Source: Mya arenaria
Lineage: Eukaryota > Mollusca > Bivalvia > Myida > Myidae
NCBI RefSeq assembly: GCF_026914265.1
Contig: NC_069135.1
Location: 36,031,756-36,095,755 of the forward strand
Direction: 5' to 3'
Length of the DNA stretch: 64,000 nt
A model generated the notes under the pieces. The model was not told the DNA's origin and ran no database searches. It saw only the letters and a list, made by a program, of their open reading frames with translations. Made by a program: the position numbers and the translations under genes. This document shows, piece by piece, positions 26,704 through 42,033 of the stretch (its first letter is position 1; each line of letters starts with the position of its first letter).

Positions 26704-29700
26704 CTGAAATCAAGTAGAAGATTCAGACTAATGTTTAAACAAAATAAAGTAGAACAAATTACTAAAGCAGAGTTCAATGTTTACAAGGATGTTCAGTGTT
26801 AATACAATTTAAAGCTGCATTCAACCATATAAGATGATTCACAATAGAACAGATCTCAATTATTTGGAAAAGTACCAAAAAAACTCATTTTTCTGCTAAC
26901 ACTTTCAGCCATAAAAACGGAGTATTCTCACAATTGTCTGACAGCAACACCTTGTTTAACAAGTTTCCAAGCCACACACTAAATTTAAAGCTGATACACA
27001 ACATTGGTACACAATTTTTGGTAACAATATCTTAAGCCTATATAACAAACTGCACAAATTGCATACTGTGCATCTTTTGAGGCTCAAATCTATGATCACT
27101 GACCATACAGACACACACACACACACACACACACACTACCATGGTAAAATAAAACTTAGCTAGGTCAAAAGTGGGACAGTTTACATGCTGCTATAAGTGG
27201 AACACTCACTCACGGTTCATTGAAGATGCACTCTTACTCCCAAATCTGATGTACCACAATGAAAACAATTGTTTTAATTTATCAAAAAGGATTAATAAAT
27301 ATGGAAAACAATGGTTCTTATAAATAATACTGTGTTTAATTTGAAAGAAAGGTGCAGAAAAAAACGGTATTTTATTATTTTATGAGACGATAGTTGATTA
27401 CTGTAAATCTGAAAGGACTCACCAGTCATTTAATATTTGTGCGTATTCAGCTTCCAAACAACAGACACAATTCGGTTATCAGTAATTAATATTTTCCATA
27501 AATGCATTATTTAAAGTAAGTAGTTCAAGGTTTGTCATTCAAAATTTATGTTTGTCATACATTTGTATGTATTGATTTTAAGTATGAGTGTCACTTTAAA
27601 CTTACAGTTCAGAATATAAATCACTAGTGGTATTCCCGGGTATTTATTGGGCAGTTCAGCTGTTCTTCTCCGGCATTTAAGCAATTCAGCGTACTGATCT
27701 ACTGAAGTTATACCGACGTCTTCAATCACCCGTACGATATCTCGGTACTCTTGACATTGCAATAAAGACTCCTTCTCCCTGAAAATATTCATATTTATTA
27801 TTTAAACACTTGTTAAAATACATGACGCAATTTTAGAAGACATTTTTTTGAATCATATAAATTTCAGTCTTCTCTTTACTTTTTTTAATCATCAAAGCTG
27901 CACAGATTTATCAATATTTACTATTTTAGTGTTTTTTTTCTTTGTATGAGCCATTTTTTGCATCTGGAAACCAGTGATATAAGATAGCTGAAAAAAGATC
28001 TCAGTTTATCATATTTACGTTCAAAAATTGATGTTTTATGGCTAAAAGTGTTAATCACGCTTTAAGAAAAACGAAATTTTCTGCAGTTTACCATACAACT
28101 TGGATCTGTTCTTTTTTGAGTTATCAAATATGATTGTATTTAAGACATTGATGCCAAAATCAGCCGATTCTAAGACAAATATTTTAAAAAGTGTCAAAAC
28201 TGACAATCTGAGAGTGCAGTTTTAATGGGATAAATAACAATGCTCAAAAGTTTTTCTCAGTTTACCAACAGGTTAAAGCAATACTTATATTTATGTGAAA
28301 AACATAACTTAAGTTCTAGGCCTTGATAAACACATGCATATTTTAACAGGTATCATGTTTACCCGAACTTAGTATCATGTGAATATCTTGAACAGCTGTC
28401 AAGGTCAATAATAAAGTTCTTGCATGGCAATGCTAATACACCAACGTTGTCAGCCTATAACAATGCCTCTTCCTTATTCTTTGAAAACAAAACAGACCGG
28501 CTGCAAGGTCTCTATATAAACCAAAGGAGTGGGGCACCTTATACTAGTATTTCAGAGCAATACAAATACTTCACTACTCACTGCTGTGTATTCCTGATAG
28601 TGCTCAGTTGGCTGGACAGCAGGTGGAGCTGCCATGTACTCCTCCGTGAATACAGCCGGTCCATGTCCTCCAGTAGGTCCTCAAAGTTATCTGAAAATAT
28701 TATTGCACATAATCTATAAGAGGGCCATTATTTAAATGAGACTAAGAAAAAGTAGTTTTGCATTATAAAAAAGCTTTAGATTTGAGCTCAAAAGGCTCAC
28801 TATATCTTGACAGCCATTACAACATTCAGACATGGCATGCAAGTCATTTTATCATTGAAACTTAAGGGGTCTACTCTTCTCTAATTCAAGTTTGAAGTGA
28901 AGGCCATTGTATTATTAAGCTTTAAAGTGAGGACCATTTTACCATTCAGACATGACATGATCATGATGACCATTATATTATTCAGACATTCTTTATTCAT
29001 TTTTCATCACATTAGGGTCATTATTTTCCATTATTTCATTGGAACTTGGTTTAAAGGCAGCTTGAAATAAGGGTCATTATTTTCATTCAATCTTAAAACT
29101 TGGAGGACTCTGTTTTCCTGCTTGACTCAACATTTGTGAGGTTCAAAGTAATTTATTCAGTGACTGACTGTATAGCTGTTTGCTCGGACTGGTGTTCCTG
29201 ACGTGATCTCGACAAATCTTGCGGACTTGTGTTCCCGACGTGATCTCGACAAATCTTGCGCTTGCACCAATGTACTCTAGTTATTCAGATATGTCATAAG
29301 TAAGGCTCAGTATGGGAAAGCTCCCCCCCCCCATCAATTAAAGGGCAATTACTCTTGTTACAGGCGAATCTTGAGCATGCACTAGTGCACAATGGTAAAA
29401 CAAATTTGACATAATTTGTTTTCCTTTCTGTCCAGTAATTATATAGGAATAGCTTTGAACAAACAGACAATGCCAAATCTACCGGTATAGACTTCCATCA
29501 TAACTGGTTTAGCAAGGGATAATAAATAATTACATTAACATATTTTACCTATTGGGATGTCTGCAAGGATTGGTGTCTCAAGAAGCACAATCTTCTGTAC
29601 CACAGGGTAATCAATCGTCCTGGCACTAGTGATACGTCTGTGTGTGTGCCAATAAAAGCTGTCTGAATCTGATGACAGGGAACTAGCTTCCCTCTTTCGC

Positions 29701-32700
29701 TGCATATGAGACTGCCCATCAAGTTTTGCATACTTCAGCTTGTGCTTTCCACCTCCCAGGCCTGATATTTGACTTGAATTAGAATGACAACTGCTTTCTG
29801 AATCACTCCTGTACAAGCGTTTGCCACCTTCTTTTATAAAAGAGCTCTGCAGAGCTTGTAATCTTCTGTTCACGGTTTTGTTTTGTTTTTGACAAAGTTG
29901 ATCTTGCTGTCTTCTCCATTCAATTTCACTTAAATCTTTCCTGTACATTTTTTCTTTATCTGACCAATGCCTTCTTCTTACAGATACTTTTGAACTAGAA
30001 GATCGACAGGAATCTGATTCACTTTTGGACCTTTCTGATCTGTGATTTGCTGAAAATGACCTAGAAGTTCGTCTTTGTTTCCAATCTTTGTATTTTTTAA
30101 AGGTTTGGTATCTATTCCATCTGCTTTGATGCTTGATGAATCTAGGACCATCTGCGTTTACTTCATCATTCATGTTTGCAGTTCTTTTATAACCAAGTGT
30201 GGTTTCATTGTTGACTGCCGGTTGACCAGAAACATATCTCCTCTTGGCTCTTCTCCTTACATCATCTGTGTCTTGTGTGGTAGTTGAAAAACTTTTGGTA
30301 GAACTACAGCTGCTGCTTCTGTACATAGTTTTCCTTTTTCTAGTCAAAGACTTCCTTGTTCTACTTTCTGATTTACAGTCCGACAAGTTGGAAGTGCTTG
30401 CTGTGGAGGAGGATAAAGATGATATTGAAGATGAAGATTCTGACCCACTGTCATCATCTGATGATGATGATGTTGATGACGAGTCAGATGTATCAGATGA
30501 GTTAGAAGAAGCCAGAGTGATGTTGTTGGAATGTTGGTTGATGTCTGTGTCAACATTTTCAGGTTCATCTTCAGATATTGCAAGCTTTTCGCTACTTGCT
30601 TCTGTTAATGTTTCACTGCTTTTTTCATCTTCAATTTCATTGGAATGAATGGCCTCGAAACTGATAACAGGGTAGTTTTTCAATTTCGGTTTTGAAGTTT
30701 TCTTTTTCCTATCTAAAATTAAGTTGTTTGCTTTCTTCATGTTCTCGTTTAACCAGTCAGAAGTGTACTTCAGTTTTTCAACTTTTTCATTATTTTTATC
30801 ATGCTGAGCATCAATTTGGACAGAGGTTTTATGATTTTGTACCTTTTTTTCATTCCACTTCAAATGCTGTACTATAGCCCTTTTTAACAGACTGGTTTGC
30901 TGTTTTCTTTTCATTTCAATTAAGTCCTCATTTAAAGCATTTGTCAAAACTTTTCTTCTCTGGAATAGTTGTGAAGATGATTTCAGCTGGTCTTCATCTG
31001 TATCTGGTTCTTTACTCACACATTCTTGCAGATGATTATCAGCACTATCAGATGTTTCATGTTCTTCAAATATTGGGCTGTCTTGTTCTGTCCATTTACT
31101 GTGCAAGTACTGTTCAAAAGCTACTGTATCTAATTTAATGGTTGATCTGTCCTTAAGAAGTCTCTTTGGAGATGGATATTTAATTGGCGCAATACTTTCA
31201 TCCGTTGAATCATCAATAGCATTTTCAGCGTATGCTGAAAAGAGCTGTTGCAAAGAATGTTCTTGATATTGTTTTTTAATGGTTTCACAATTTTTATTTG
31301 TTTCCAAATCTATATTTCTTAAGCTAAATCTGTCTGTTAAATGATCCTTTTCTGTACAGTTCTGTTTTTCCTCAGAACATTTTTTCTTTAGAGCTGTGAA
31401 TTTCGTACGCTCTGAACTGTCTTCCTTCATTGTGTCAGTCAAGTTAATACTTTCACAGTTCTCTGCTACCACAGCATGAAGTCCCAGGTTATTTACAGAA
31501 CAAGATTCATTTTCATTTCCACAACTGTCATTGTTATTTACAACAGTTTGTTGTGATTCAGACTGAATCCTCATCAAAAGAAAATTCAAGGCATTTTTAC
31601 AGATCGTCTGAATATCTTCTGAATCAAAAACTTTGTCTACACTGCATTCATTTCCTGAAAGTGTCTCTTGCTGTTTTACTCCAAATTTATGGTATTTTGT
31701 TGAATTTTGCTCAAATTTCAAATGATTTCCAAGTGCAATTGAAACTTTGCTCATGTCTTTTGACTGGATATTCATTTCTTTGTCAGAATTGCTGTTTGAA
31801 AGAGTTTTACAATCATCTTTATCAGAGCTGAAAGTGCTGGTTTTGTTTGCTTCAGAGTTGAGATTTGTTTCTTTAACTGGTTCCAACATTTCGTCTTTAT
31901 CAGAGCTGAAAGTGCAGGTTTTGTTTGCTTCAGAGTTAAGATTTGTTTCTTCAACTGGTTCCAACATTTTATGGTGAAACTTTTGGAACATTATCTTTTT
32001 CATGCATAAATCTTTTAGCTTTTGCGGATTCCACACAGTCCTTTTGATTGGTTCTCCTGCAGGCAATGGAATTTCATATTGTTTCCTATCTACATTTGTA
32101 AGCTTTGTATCTTTAACAAATGAGTTCTCTATTTCAAGATTCATGCTGTCAGCTGCTATCTTTCCTTGAGTTGGTTCGTCATGTTTCTTGACTGTGTCAT
32201 TGCTTGACTGCAGTGGGTAACTATTTACTGGTACATGTGCGCTGATCTCAGCTCTGTAGTAATAGAAGTTCTGATTTCTGGTATATGGCGCCATAGAATC
32301 CCCTGTGGTCATCCATGAAAAGCCACTGGTCTGATCACTCGGAGAGGAAGTCTGTGACTCCAAAAAATCGTTTGTTTGTGTCTGCAAAGGATTGGTATTC
32401 AAAATGTTGCTTAGAAATTGTGGAGAGTAGCTTCTCTGAAACTGGTATGAGGGATGAGTAGGCATTGGAGGTACTTGAGGCATGGTGGAAGGATATGAGG
32501 GGGAATGCCACAGGTGCGTACCATGATGCCAATGATTTACTGGAGACAAAACAGACTGAGGGATATGTCCATATATAGGCAAAGGATTGTAGGGTACAAA
32601 AGGAGACTGGGGGTAGTTCTGGCAAGGTGGGTCTGTCTGATATGCTGGATAACCTGGAGGAGTTGAAGCTTCATCAAAAAGAGTTGTTCTGTCATCAACA

Positions 32701-35700
32701 GCAGCAACATCTGATGACATTTCTGGAGCACTTGAATCAACTCCTACTGAAGCTTGTGAGTGTGAGGCTGCCAGTGTATCATTTGAAGTTGCTAATGGAT
32801 GATAATCCCCAGATTCAACTGGTAGTTGTTTATATTTTGAAGAAATTGATTTGTTTTTGTCACATGCAGGTATTGATGGCTGCTCAGCACTTAAAGCCAT
32901 TGAGGGTAGTGTATGATTTCTTCTTGAAGCCATTGATGATTCTGTACTATTTGTAGCCATGGATGATGTTCTATGTGAAGCAATTGACGATTGTGTACTT
33001 TGTGTACCCATGAATGTTCTACTTGAAGCCATTGATGACTGTGTACTATTTGTAGCCATGGATGATGTTCTACTTCCAGCCATTAATGGTTGTGTACTAT
33101 TTGTAGCCTTGGATGGTGTTCTTCTTGAAGCCATTGATGGCTGTGTATTATTTGTAGCCATGGATGATGTTTTACTTGAAGCCATTAATAGCTGTGTACA
33201 ATTTGTAGCCTTGGATGGTATTCTTCTTGAAGCCATTGATGGTTGTGTACTATTTGTAGCCTTTGATGGTGTTGTACTGGAAGTCACTGAAGGTTGTGTA
33301 CTATTTGTAGTCATGGATGAGGTTCTTCTTGAAGCTATTGATAGTTGTGTACTCTTTGAAGCCATGGATGATGTTCTACTGGAAGTCACTGAAGGTTGTG
33401 TACTCTTTGAAGCCATGGATGATGTTCTACTTGAAGCCAATGATGGTTGAGTACTTTGTGTAGCCATGGATGATGTTCTACTTGAAGCCATTGATGGCTG
33501 TGTACTTTTTGTAACCATGGATGATGGTCTACTCGAAGTCATTGATGGTTGTGTACTATTTGTAGCCATGGATGATGTTCTACTCGAAGCCATTGATGGC
33601 TGTGTACTATTTGTAGCCATGGATGATGTTCTACTCGAAGCCATTGATGGTTGTGTTTTATTTGTAACCATGGATGATGTTCTACTCGAAGCAATTGATG
33701 GCTGTGTACTATTTGTAGCCTTGGATGGTGTTCTACTTGAAGCCATTGATGGCTGTGTACTTTTTGTAGCCATGGATGATGTTCTACTTGAAGCCAATGA
33801 TGGTTGAGTACTTTGTGTAGCCATGGATGATGTTCTACTTAAAGCCATTGATGATGTTCTACTCGAAGCCATTGATGACTGTGTACTATTTGTAGCCATG
33901 GATGATGTTCTACTCGAAGCCATTGATGGTTGTGTACTATTTGAAGCCATGGATGATGTTCTACTCGAAGCCATTGATGACTGTGTACTATTTGTAGCCA
34001 TGGATGATGTTCTACTCGAAGCCATTGATGGCTGTGTACTATTTGTAGCCATGGATGATGTTCTACTCGAAGCCATTGATGGCTGTGTACTATTTGAAGC
34101 CATGGATGATGTTCTACTCGAAGCCATTGATGGTTGTGTTTTATTTGTAGCCATAGATGATGTTCTACTCGAAGCCATTGATGGCTGTGTACTATTTGTA
34201 GCCTCTGATGGTGTTCTACTCGAAGCCATTGATGGTTGTGTACTATTTGTAACCATGGATGATGTTCTACTCGAAGCCATTGATGGCTGTGTACTATTTG
34301 TAGCCTTTGATGGTGTTCTACTCGAAGCCATTGATGGTTGTGTACTATTTGTAACCATGGATGATGTTCTACTCGAAGCCATTGATGGCTGTGTACTATT
34401 TGAAGCCATGGATGATGTTCTACTGGAAGCCACTGAAGGTTGTGTACTATTTGAAGTCATCGATGATGTTCTACTCGAAGCCATTGATGACTGTGCACTA
34501 TTGGAAGCAATTGATGGTAGTGAACTACTTGTAACTATTGATGGTACTGCACTACTTGTAGCCAGTAACAGTTGCTCACAACTGGATGTTGTTGAGGTTT
34601 CTTCTTTTATTGTAATCAATAATGGCTGCACTTCTCTTGTCACTAATGGATTTTCTTCACTCATAGCAACTGAGGGACACGCTTTGTTTGCGACAACAGA
34701 TGAAAGCACATTGGTTGATGGTTTACTCTCAGCATTCTCTCCTCGATCAACACATAGATTTCTTTCTTGGAAAATATGTTTGGTTTCCTCTTTGTCTAGG
34801 TTACATGATTTTAAATCTGTACTTATCTCTTTCAAATTACCTTCATTATTAAGTGCATCATAAACTTCATTATCTTTTAGTTTTGATATATAGCCAAAGC
34901 CAATTATTCCCACCTCATGACTTGATTCTGCACTTGATGTTGTAGAACTGTTTGAATGTTCAGAGTCACAAAGTGACAAACTAGTAGCTAATGCTTCATT
35001 ACTATCTTCAGGAGCTAATTGTTTGTTTCCTGAATTTCCCCATTGATTAAGGTGAATTTCTTCCAAGTGGTTTTGTTCTAACAGACACTGCCATGGTTCA
35101 ATTGTATTTGCCATCCTCTCAACATCTGCTTTAGATTTTCCATGTAGAAGTTGGTCATCTAAAAAAGATAGAATAACAACTTCAGCACTGTGTGTAATTG
35201 AGCTGTGATAGCTAAGAATGCTAATGTCATTATTCATATCATCTTTCATTACATTGCAGTCTGTATGAAATGCTTGACTAACAAGAGCAGAAGACTCATT
35301 TTGTGACAACTTACTTTGATTGTTTTCTGGCATAATAGTCATTGGATTGTCAATTTCTTCAGTACCTTCAGTCAGTGCTTTCTTTGCAGTTGACAGGTCA
35401 CGTTCTCTGACAGATTCAGTTGCAGGGATGGCAATATGAGCCTGAGTTTCATCTATGTTTTTATCATTGACACTTGGATCAAACAAAGGCTTGCCATCAG
35501 CAATAACAGGGCCACTGTTATTGTTTTGATCGATCTGACAAAGGACAGAGGTAGCTTCAGAATCAACTGTTTCAGTATGTTCATTAGCAAGCTGAGCCCC
35601 TTCCGATGCATTGTCTAACACTTCTGCATTTCCACTAATATTTGCTTTCAGGTCTTCAGCTTTGCCATTGACTTTTGCATCTCCATCTATGTTCTTTTCA

Positions 35701-38700
35701 GGCTGAGTGTCACTGGAAGCAACATAGGCAGAAGGTTCATCAATGATTTCACTGTCATCAGACATAATAAATGCTGTTTCAGTATACGAGTCGTTTTTTT
35801 TCAAGACTGCTTTTTGTTCTGATGCAAGTCTGTCATCTGGTGTTGGATAACAGTCAAACTTTTCAGTAGAATTTGTCTCTGACTTCATAAAAGTATTCAA
35901 AGCCTCAGAAACAGCTTTGCTCAGTGCTTCATTGTCCAAACTTGAATCGAGTTCCTCTTTTACATCATCTGTAATACAACTATTATGTTCTTGTACTGAT
36001 TTTATCTTGGAATCACTTACTCTTGGACTCAGTGATTCTTTCTTGATGTGAATGATTTCATATCTTTCATCTTCTGGTAAAGTATCATTTTTACTCAAGT
36101 TTGAGCAAAAAACTGGCTTATTTTTGCTTTCAACAGCTTCTTTTGACTTTTCCAAACAGAAAATCTCAGACTTTTCAGAGCTTTTAGATGACTCTTTTAT
36201 TCTTTCAGTACTAATATTCTCACTCTGTTTTGGATTTTCAGCAAACTCTTTCTTTATTTTACTGGGATTAATTTTTGCATCCACATCTTTAAATTCAGTC
36301 TCAGTAACATAATTTGAGGCAGAAGATTCAACTAAGATATCATCTTCATCAGAAATAACAATAGCTGTTTCTGTACATGAACCAAATATTTTCAACATTG
36401 TATCTTGTTCAGATGTAAGTCTGTCTTCTGGGGCTGGATAACAGTCTATAATTTCAACAGAACTTGTCTCCGACATAATGGAAGTATTCAAAGTCTCATG
36501 AATTGCTTTGCCTACAGCTGAACCCCTGGAATCTTGGCTAGCATCAAGTTCTCCAGTAAGGTCAATCACAGAAACAGGGTCTTGCAAGGATTTCATCTTG
36601 TTAGCATCTCTTACTTTTGGATTTTGTGGTTCATTTTTGATGTGAATGATTTCAAAGTTTCCTGCAGAAACGTTTACCCTCAAATTTGAGCTTAGGATTT
36701 CACTACTTTCATTATTTTCATTTTCAACTGATTCTTCTGTTTTCACTAAGACCTCAGATTGTTCAGAAGTAGTGGAAGACTTCTGATCTTTCTCAGCATT
36801 TATATTCTCACTCTGTTTTTGATTACTTGCACTGATTTCAGAGTCACTGTCTTCCACTGTGTCTACGACTTCACAATTTGAATCATTGAATCCATCTAAG
36901 ACTGCATCATCATCATTCCAGTCCAAGCAAACATCAGATTCATAAGAAAGCATAAGTTTTCTATTTTCACTGACATTATCTGTATCAAACTTTGAAGAAG
37001 TTTCTGGCTTATGACTTGGTGTTAATTGCTTGTAGTCAATCAACTTGTTAGTAGTTTCTTCCACTTCTTTATTTGGCTTTGCTATTCCAGAGTCAACATC
37101 TGTATTTTCTTTACTTGGTTTGTTTGAAGCTTGTGGTTTTTCTAAGGTGATAGTGGACCGAAGTAATGGTGAAGTTGTTCTCCCAATAGTCTCTGTTTTT
37201 TCTGCAGTTTTCTGTGTAACTTGTTTCTCCACCCATCTTGGTTTCTCGCCATCGGATTGGTCATTCTATATAGAGAGTCAAACCATAGAAAAGTTATTGT
37301 CAATAGTGCAAAAGTTTTGTATCTTCTGCATTAAAATCATTATATAATACCCAAAATTAATACTTCCATCATCTTTATTTTCCTTCTTTTTTATTGGTAT
37401 ATCTTCTGCATTAAAAGCATTTCATGGTACCCTAAATTAATACTTCTATCACTTCTATACTATTTTGTTTAGATTGTGTTTATACCTTCAATTGCAGTTA
37501 TCCTATTTTGTTTAGATTGTGTTTATACCTTCAATTGCAGTTAAAACGGGGAGTATAACAGGATTGTCTCCAATATCATGAAGGCCTTTTAAAGCTACAC
37601 ACTCACAGATCAACAGTTTTTACATTTTTTTTTAGTTTTTGTCTCACACTCACTGTCTTCAATTTAGTCATATAAGATAACTCACAATAGAACAGATCTC
37701 AAATGTTCGGAAAACTGCTGTAAATTTCATTTTTCTTAAAGCGTTGTTAAACAGTCAATCTGTGAGAGTGCAGCTTTAAATGCTGTATGCACTAAAAACC
37801 ATCATGGAATCATTAACTGTAACATCACTATGTCTTACCTGATCCTCCTTGTACATCTGCATTTCACTGGTGTACTCTAGTTCCTCCTGTACGCCTTCAC
37901 CAACTATATCTTCCAGTAGGTCTGCCTTCTTCTGCCGCTCTGGCAGGTCCGGAATTGCTTCTGGCTGGACAAAATCCTCTTCCTCAGAACTGAAATTATA
38001 ACCCAAACATAGGGCTTCTTTATTTTAAACTTTCATTCCAAATGGGGTACATCATTATAAAAGTACAAGACCCCACAAACAGCAACACTTTTTTTTAGTC
38101 TAAAAAGGGCCATAACTCAGAAAAATATAAGCCAGAGTGTAGTGGTGTTCAAATGTTTGATTATAAGCGAAAATTCATTGGTCTGGCCGGAAATCGACAA
38201 CTTGATTGTATTTTGTCATAATCGATCATCGATTCAACAGGCTTAGTTTTTGTTTTTCTTAATTTGTGTTAGGTTAATTTCCACCAATTAACTTCTGTAG
38301 TTTCATTTTTAAGTTTATGTGTTAAGATGTTATAATTAACAATATGGCCGAAAACAACAACATTTAATAGATTCAAACATACACATAACATAAGGCCTAA
38401 AAAAAAAAATTGTTTGGTTAGGGTTACATCCTTAAAAAAAATAGGTAGGGTAGGTAGGCTTTTTATTTTTTTTTAACTTTTTTTTTTATTAGGTTTTATA
38501 TAAGAATATAATTTTCATCATTGGAGAATGGTGTTAAAGCTATCTTCTGTACAAGCATTTAAGGTTTAAACTTAATATTAAAAAGCAATTAAAAAAAAAC
38601 GAAATATTTTTTTTTTTTTTTTTTTTTAGTTTTTCATTTTTTTTTCAAACTGACTATAAAAACGGTAGGGTCGGCGCCTATTCCGTAGGTAGGGTCGGGT

Positions 38701-41700
38701 AACCCGAACCAAATGTATTTTTTTTTTAGGCCTAAGCATTGTTAAAGATTACAAGGTATTGTACAAGAATAAAACTACATACAAGGTATCGTCAAAAAAT
38801 GATTGTATTATCGATCATCGGTTACTTGAGTGGGACTGATTATCGACAGACAAGCTTGAACCAATTATCAACACTACCAGAGTGTATAAAAGAGTGTATA
38901 CTGGTTGTTATAACAATTTACACTAATTCATCTGTTGTATTCCCTTAAAATATATTTATTTTAAGTAAGGTGTTAAGTAAGTTACCTGTAATAGTAATCC
39001 CTTGGAGGAGTCCTTCGAATGTCAGATCTCCGGAATCGAAAATCTGAGAATCGTCCTCTCCTGACACGGCTCAAAAGTTAGACAATTTTTTTTTAACTAT
39101 TTGTCTGAGCATTTTTGTTTCAATAGTCTCAGACTTTTTTCTATATGTAAAACTTAATTCAACAGAAATACATACATGTAAATACATGTGCATAACTGAA
39201 AATGATGTTAACTTTACAATTTTAACCAAATTACGTATTCAGTTTCCAGAAAAACAGAATAAAGCAATGGTGGGCATCTTTTGCAGCAAGCTTTAAATAT
39301 AATTAAAGAATCTGCTACCACTTCCTTTTAATAAACTTGATATGTGATTAATAGCCTCGGAACGCCGCCCTGATAGGAAATGGCAGATGAGTGAAATATT
39401 TAAAAATCCCACCTAAAACTATTAGTGCTGTGGATAAGGTTATGGTTCATGTACCCTGCACTTTAAGCTCATTGTGCTTTACCTTTGTATGAAGTTCAAT
39501 GAATTCTATAATGGGGTTGATATTCCCAAACGCTACCCTGATAGGAAATGGCAGATGAGAGAAAGAGTTTGAAAATCCAATTAAAATTGACAATGCTCAT
39601 ATGGTCATGGTTCTTGTACACTGCACTACCTCTCATTGTGCTTAATCAATGTATGAAGTTTAATTCCATCCAGCAGTTTTCAAGAAATGCCCCAAACAAA
39701 AAAAGTAACAAAGGGCATTTTCTCTGTAAATGGCTAAAATAGAGTAACAATTCTAATTCACTTCAATCATTCTCTTTGTGCTTAACCACTGTACCAAGTT
39801 TCAATGAATTCCATCCAGTTGTTTTCAAGTTATGCTCTGGGAAAGTAAAAGTAGCAAAGGGCACTCAGTAATTAGCTGAAAATAATAGAGTTATCACACT
39901 GCACTTATACGCATTGTGCTTTACCATTGTATGAATTTTCATTAAAATCTATGGAGTATTTTGCACGTTACACAATGGAAATGCTTTACATTGCATGAAG
40001 TTTCATAAAATTCAATCCTGTAGTTTTCAAGTTATAGTCCAGACAAGTAACTGGTTAATGTAAAGTTACCGTTCATGTACACTGCACTTCCTCTCACAGA
40101 GCTTTACCATTGCACAAGGTTTATAAGATTCCATTAATACTCTGTACAAGAAAATAAAAAGGGCAATAACTCTTATCTAAAATAGAGTTACAGTTCCTGT
40201 TTGTTGCAGTTCCTCTTATCATGTTTCATCATTGTATGAATTCTAAATCAAATAATTGAATTCCAGAAAGTAGTTAGCAAATTATGCTCCAGTCAAGGAC
40301 AATGGCAAATGTCCCGACTATCAACAAGACAACGGTAATAAAACCTGGTTTGTTGGGGATATAATAATGATAATAATTCTGCCATTTACCGATGTCTTGA
40401 GTATGACTTTCTCTCTTCCTTTTCACAGTAGGTAGAAGGCTGTCTCTTCTTATCTTTGAACGTGTTTTCAGTGAGGTTTTGCAGCAATACATTCATGTCT
40501 CTGAAACAGAAATAACTGTTATTGGTCTCTGTCAATAGATTGTAAAATGTTTACCATATGACATGCTAGGAAACAGAAATAACTCTTGTTATCAGTCTCT
40601 GTCAATATTTTGTAAAATGTTTAACATAAGACTGTTTTTAAAACATTTTATTTAAATTACTAAAAAAAATTAATTTGTAGCTGAAACATTAGAAAAGTAA
40701 ATTTTATTCAAAAGAGCATAAAGAAAACAAAAAGTTCCTATTTTATTATAGATAAGCCATACCTGTAAGCGATATCGAAAGACCAGCTAGGCTTTTGCTC
40801 ACTCTTGGACCTACCATCCTTCTTGTAAGGGTGATACTGTCGGTCTCTGCGATTTTCCGTCCGCCCAGACTTGTCCACATCAGTATGTGAAGCAGCAAGC
40901 TAAAATGCAAACACAATTACTTTATTTTATGCAATTATAATGTTAAGTCCTCAGTGATTATGAAATTTAATTTAGCGATATTCAAGATAAATTCAAGGCA
41001 AAGTTCAACAGAAGGGCGGCAGTGGTCTTATGGTTTAGGTGTCTGCCTCTCACCCAAGATGTTGTGGGTTCGATCCCCACCGGGGGTACTTCCTCATGGC
41101 CTCTCAAAAAGGACACTGTTCTGCCTAGGAAACAGACAAGTGAGTGAATTTATAAGCAATCAGCTTTTGTCACAAACCAGCTAAAATGAATTACTATAAA
41201 CCAACGGAACTAGAATTCTATCCAGGAGTAGCAAAATGACATTTGCAATATTCTTTCAATTTTTAAGTCCACCGACAGTGGTCTTAATCAGCAGAAGCCT
41301 TGCTGCACTGATGAAATTATTTCCATGCTTGATTTTATGTTACAGGGCCTTAAAAAATAATTTTGGTTCGGGTTACCACAAAATAGGTGCAGACCCTACC
41401 CTATTTTATTTGGAAAATTTTGTAACATTTTGGTGTTACTAATTAAAAACTTAAACTTCATTAGCAATGAAACCACTTACCATTTCAAGCCTAGTTCCAA
41501 TGCCTTGGTTGCTTTTTTCAGAGTGTTTACCACTCTTTTCCCCATCCCTATCCTTATCTCTGCTTCTCCTCGATGAGGAACTCCTCTCACGTGAACCACT
41601 TCTTGATCCTCTACTTCTTGAAGATGATCTCTCCTTTGAATGACTCCTTTCTTTTCTAGACATACTACCCTTCATGGTTTCTTTTGATACATGTTTTTGT

Positions 41701-41949
41701 TCTCTGGCTTTCTCAAGCTCATTGATGACATTTTTAGGTCTTGTATCAATCCTAAGATCAAGAGTGTCTGTTAGTTGTTTGTTTGCTTCTACTGCCGATT
41801 GACTGGTTATCTCGTCTTGTTCAGTTTCAGTTATGCACAAGGACTTGTCTTTGGTAAGTTTTGGTATCTTTGGAAGAGATTTCGACCAAGGCTCATCAGA
41901 AATCAAAGGTGACCTGTAAAACACAAAACCATAAACCATATTTACCTTT

Positions 41950-42033
<84 letters not shown>

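Noticed and set aside
28582..28690. Alternative Pro-rich frame for exon 13 (HGPAVFTEEYMAAPPAVQ type)
   Set aside because: It needs a different acceptor and ends in phase 0, which does not fit the phase-2 start of exon 14.
32959..34863. Three long plus-strand open frames (up to 346 residues) with repeated MDDVLLEAIDGCVLFVA
   Set aside because: They are the mirror of the 51-bp coding repeat of the minus-strand exon 12. A repeat length divisible by three keeps several frames open.
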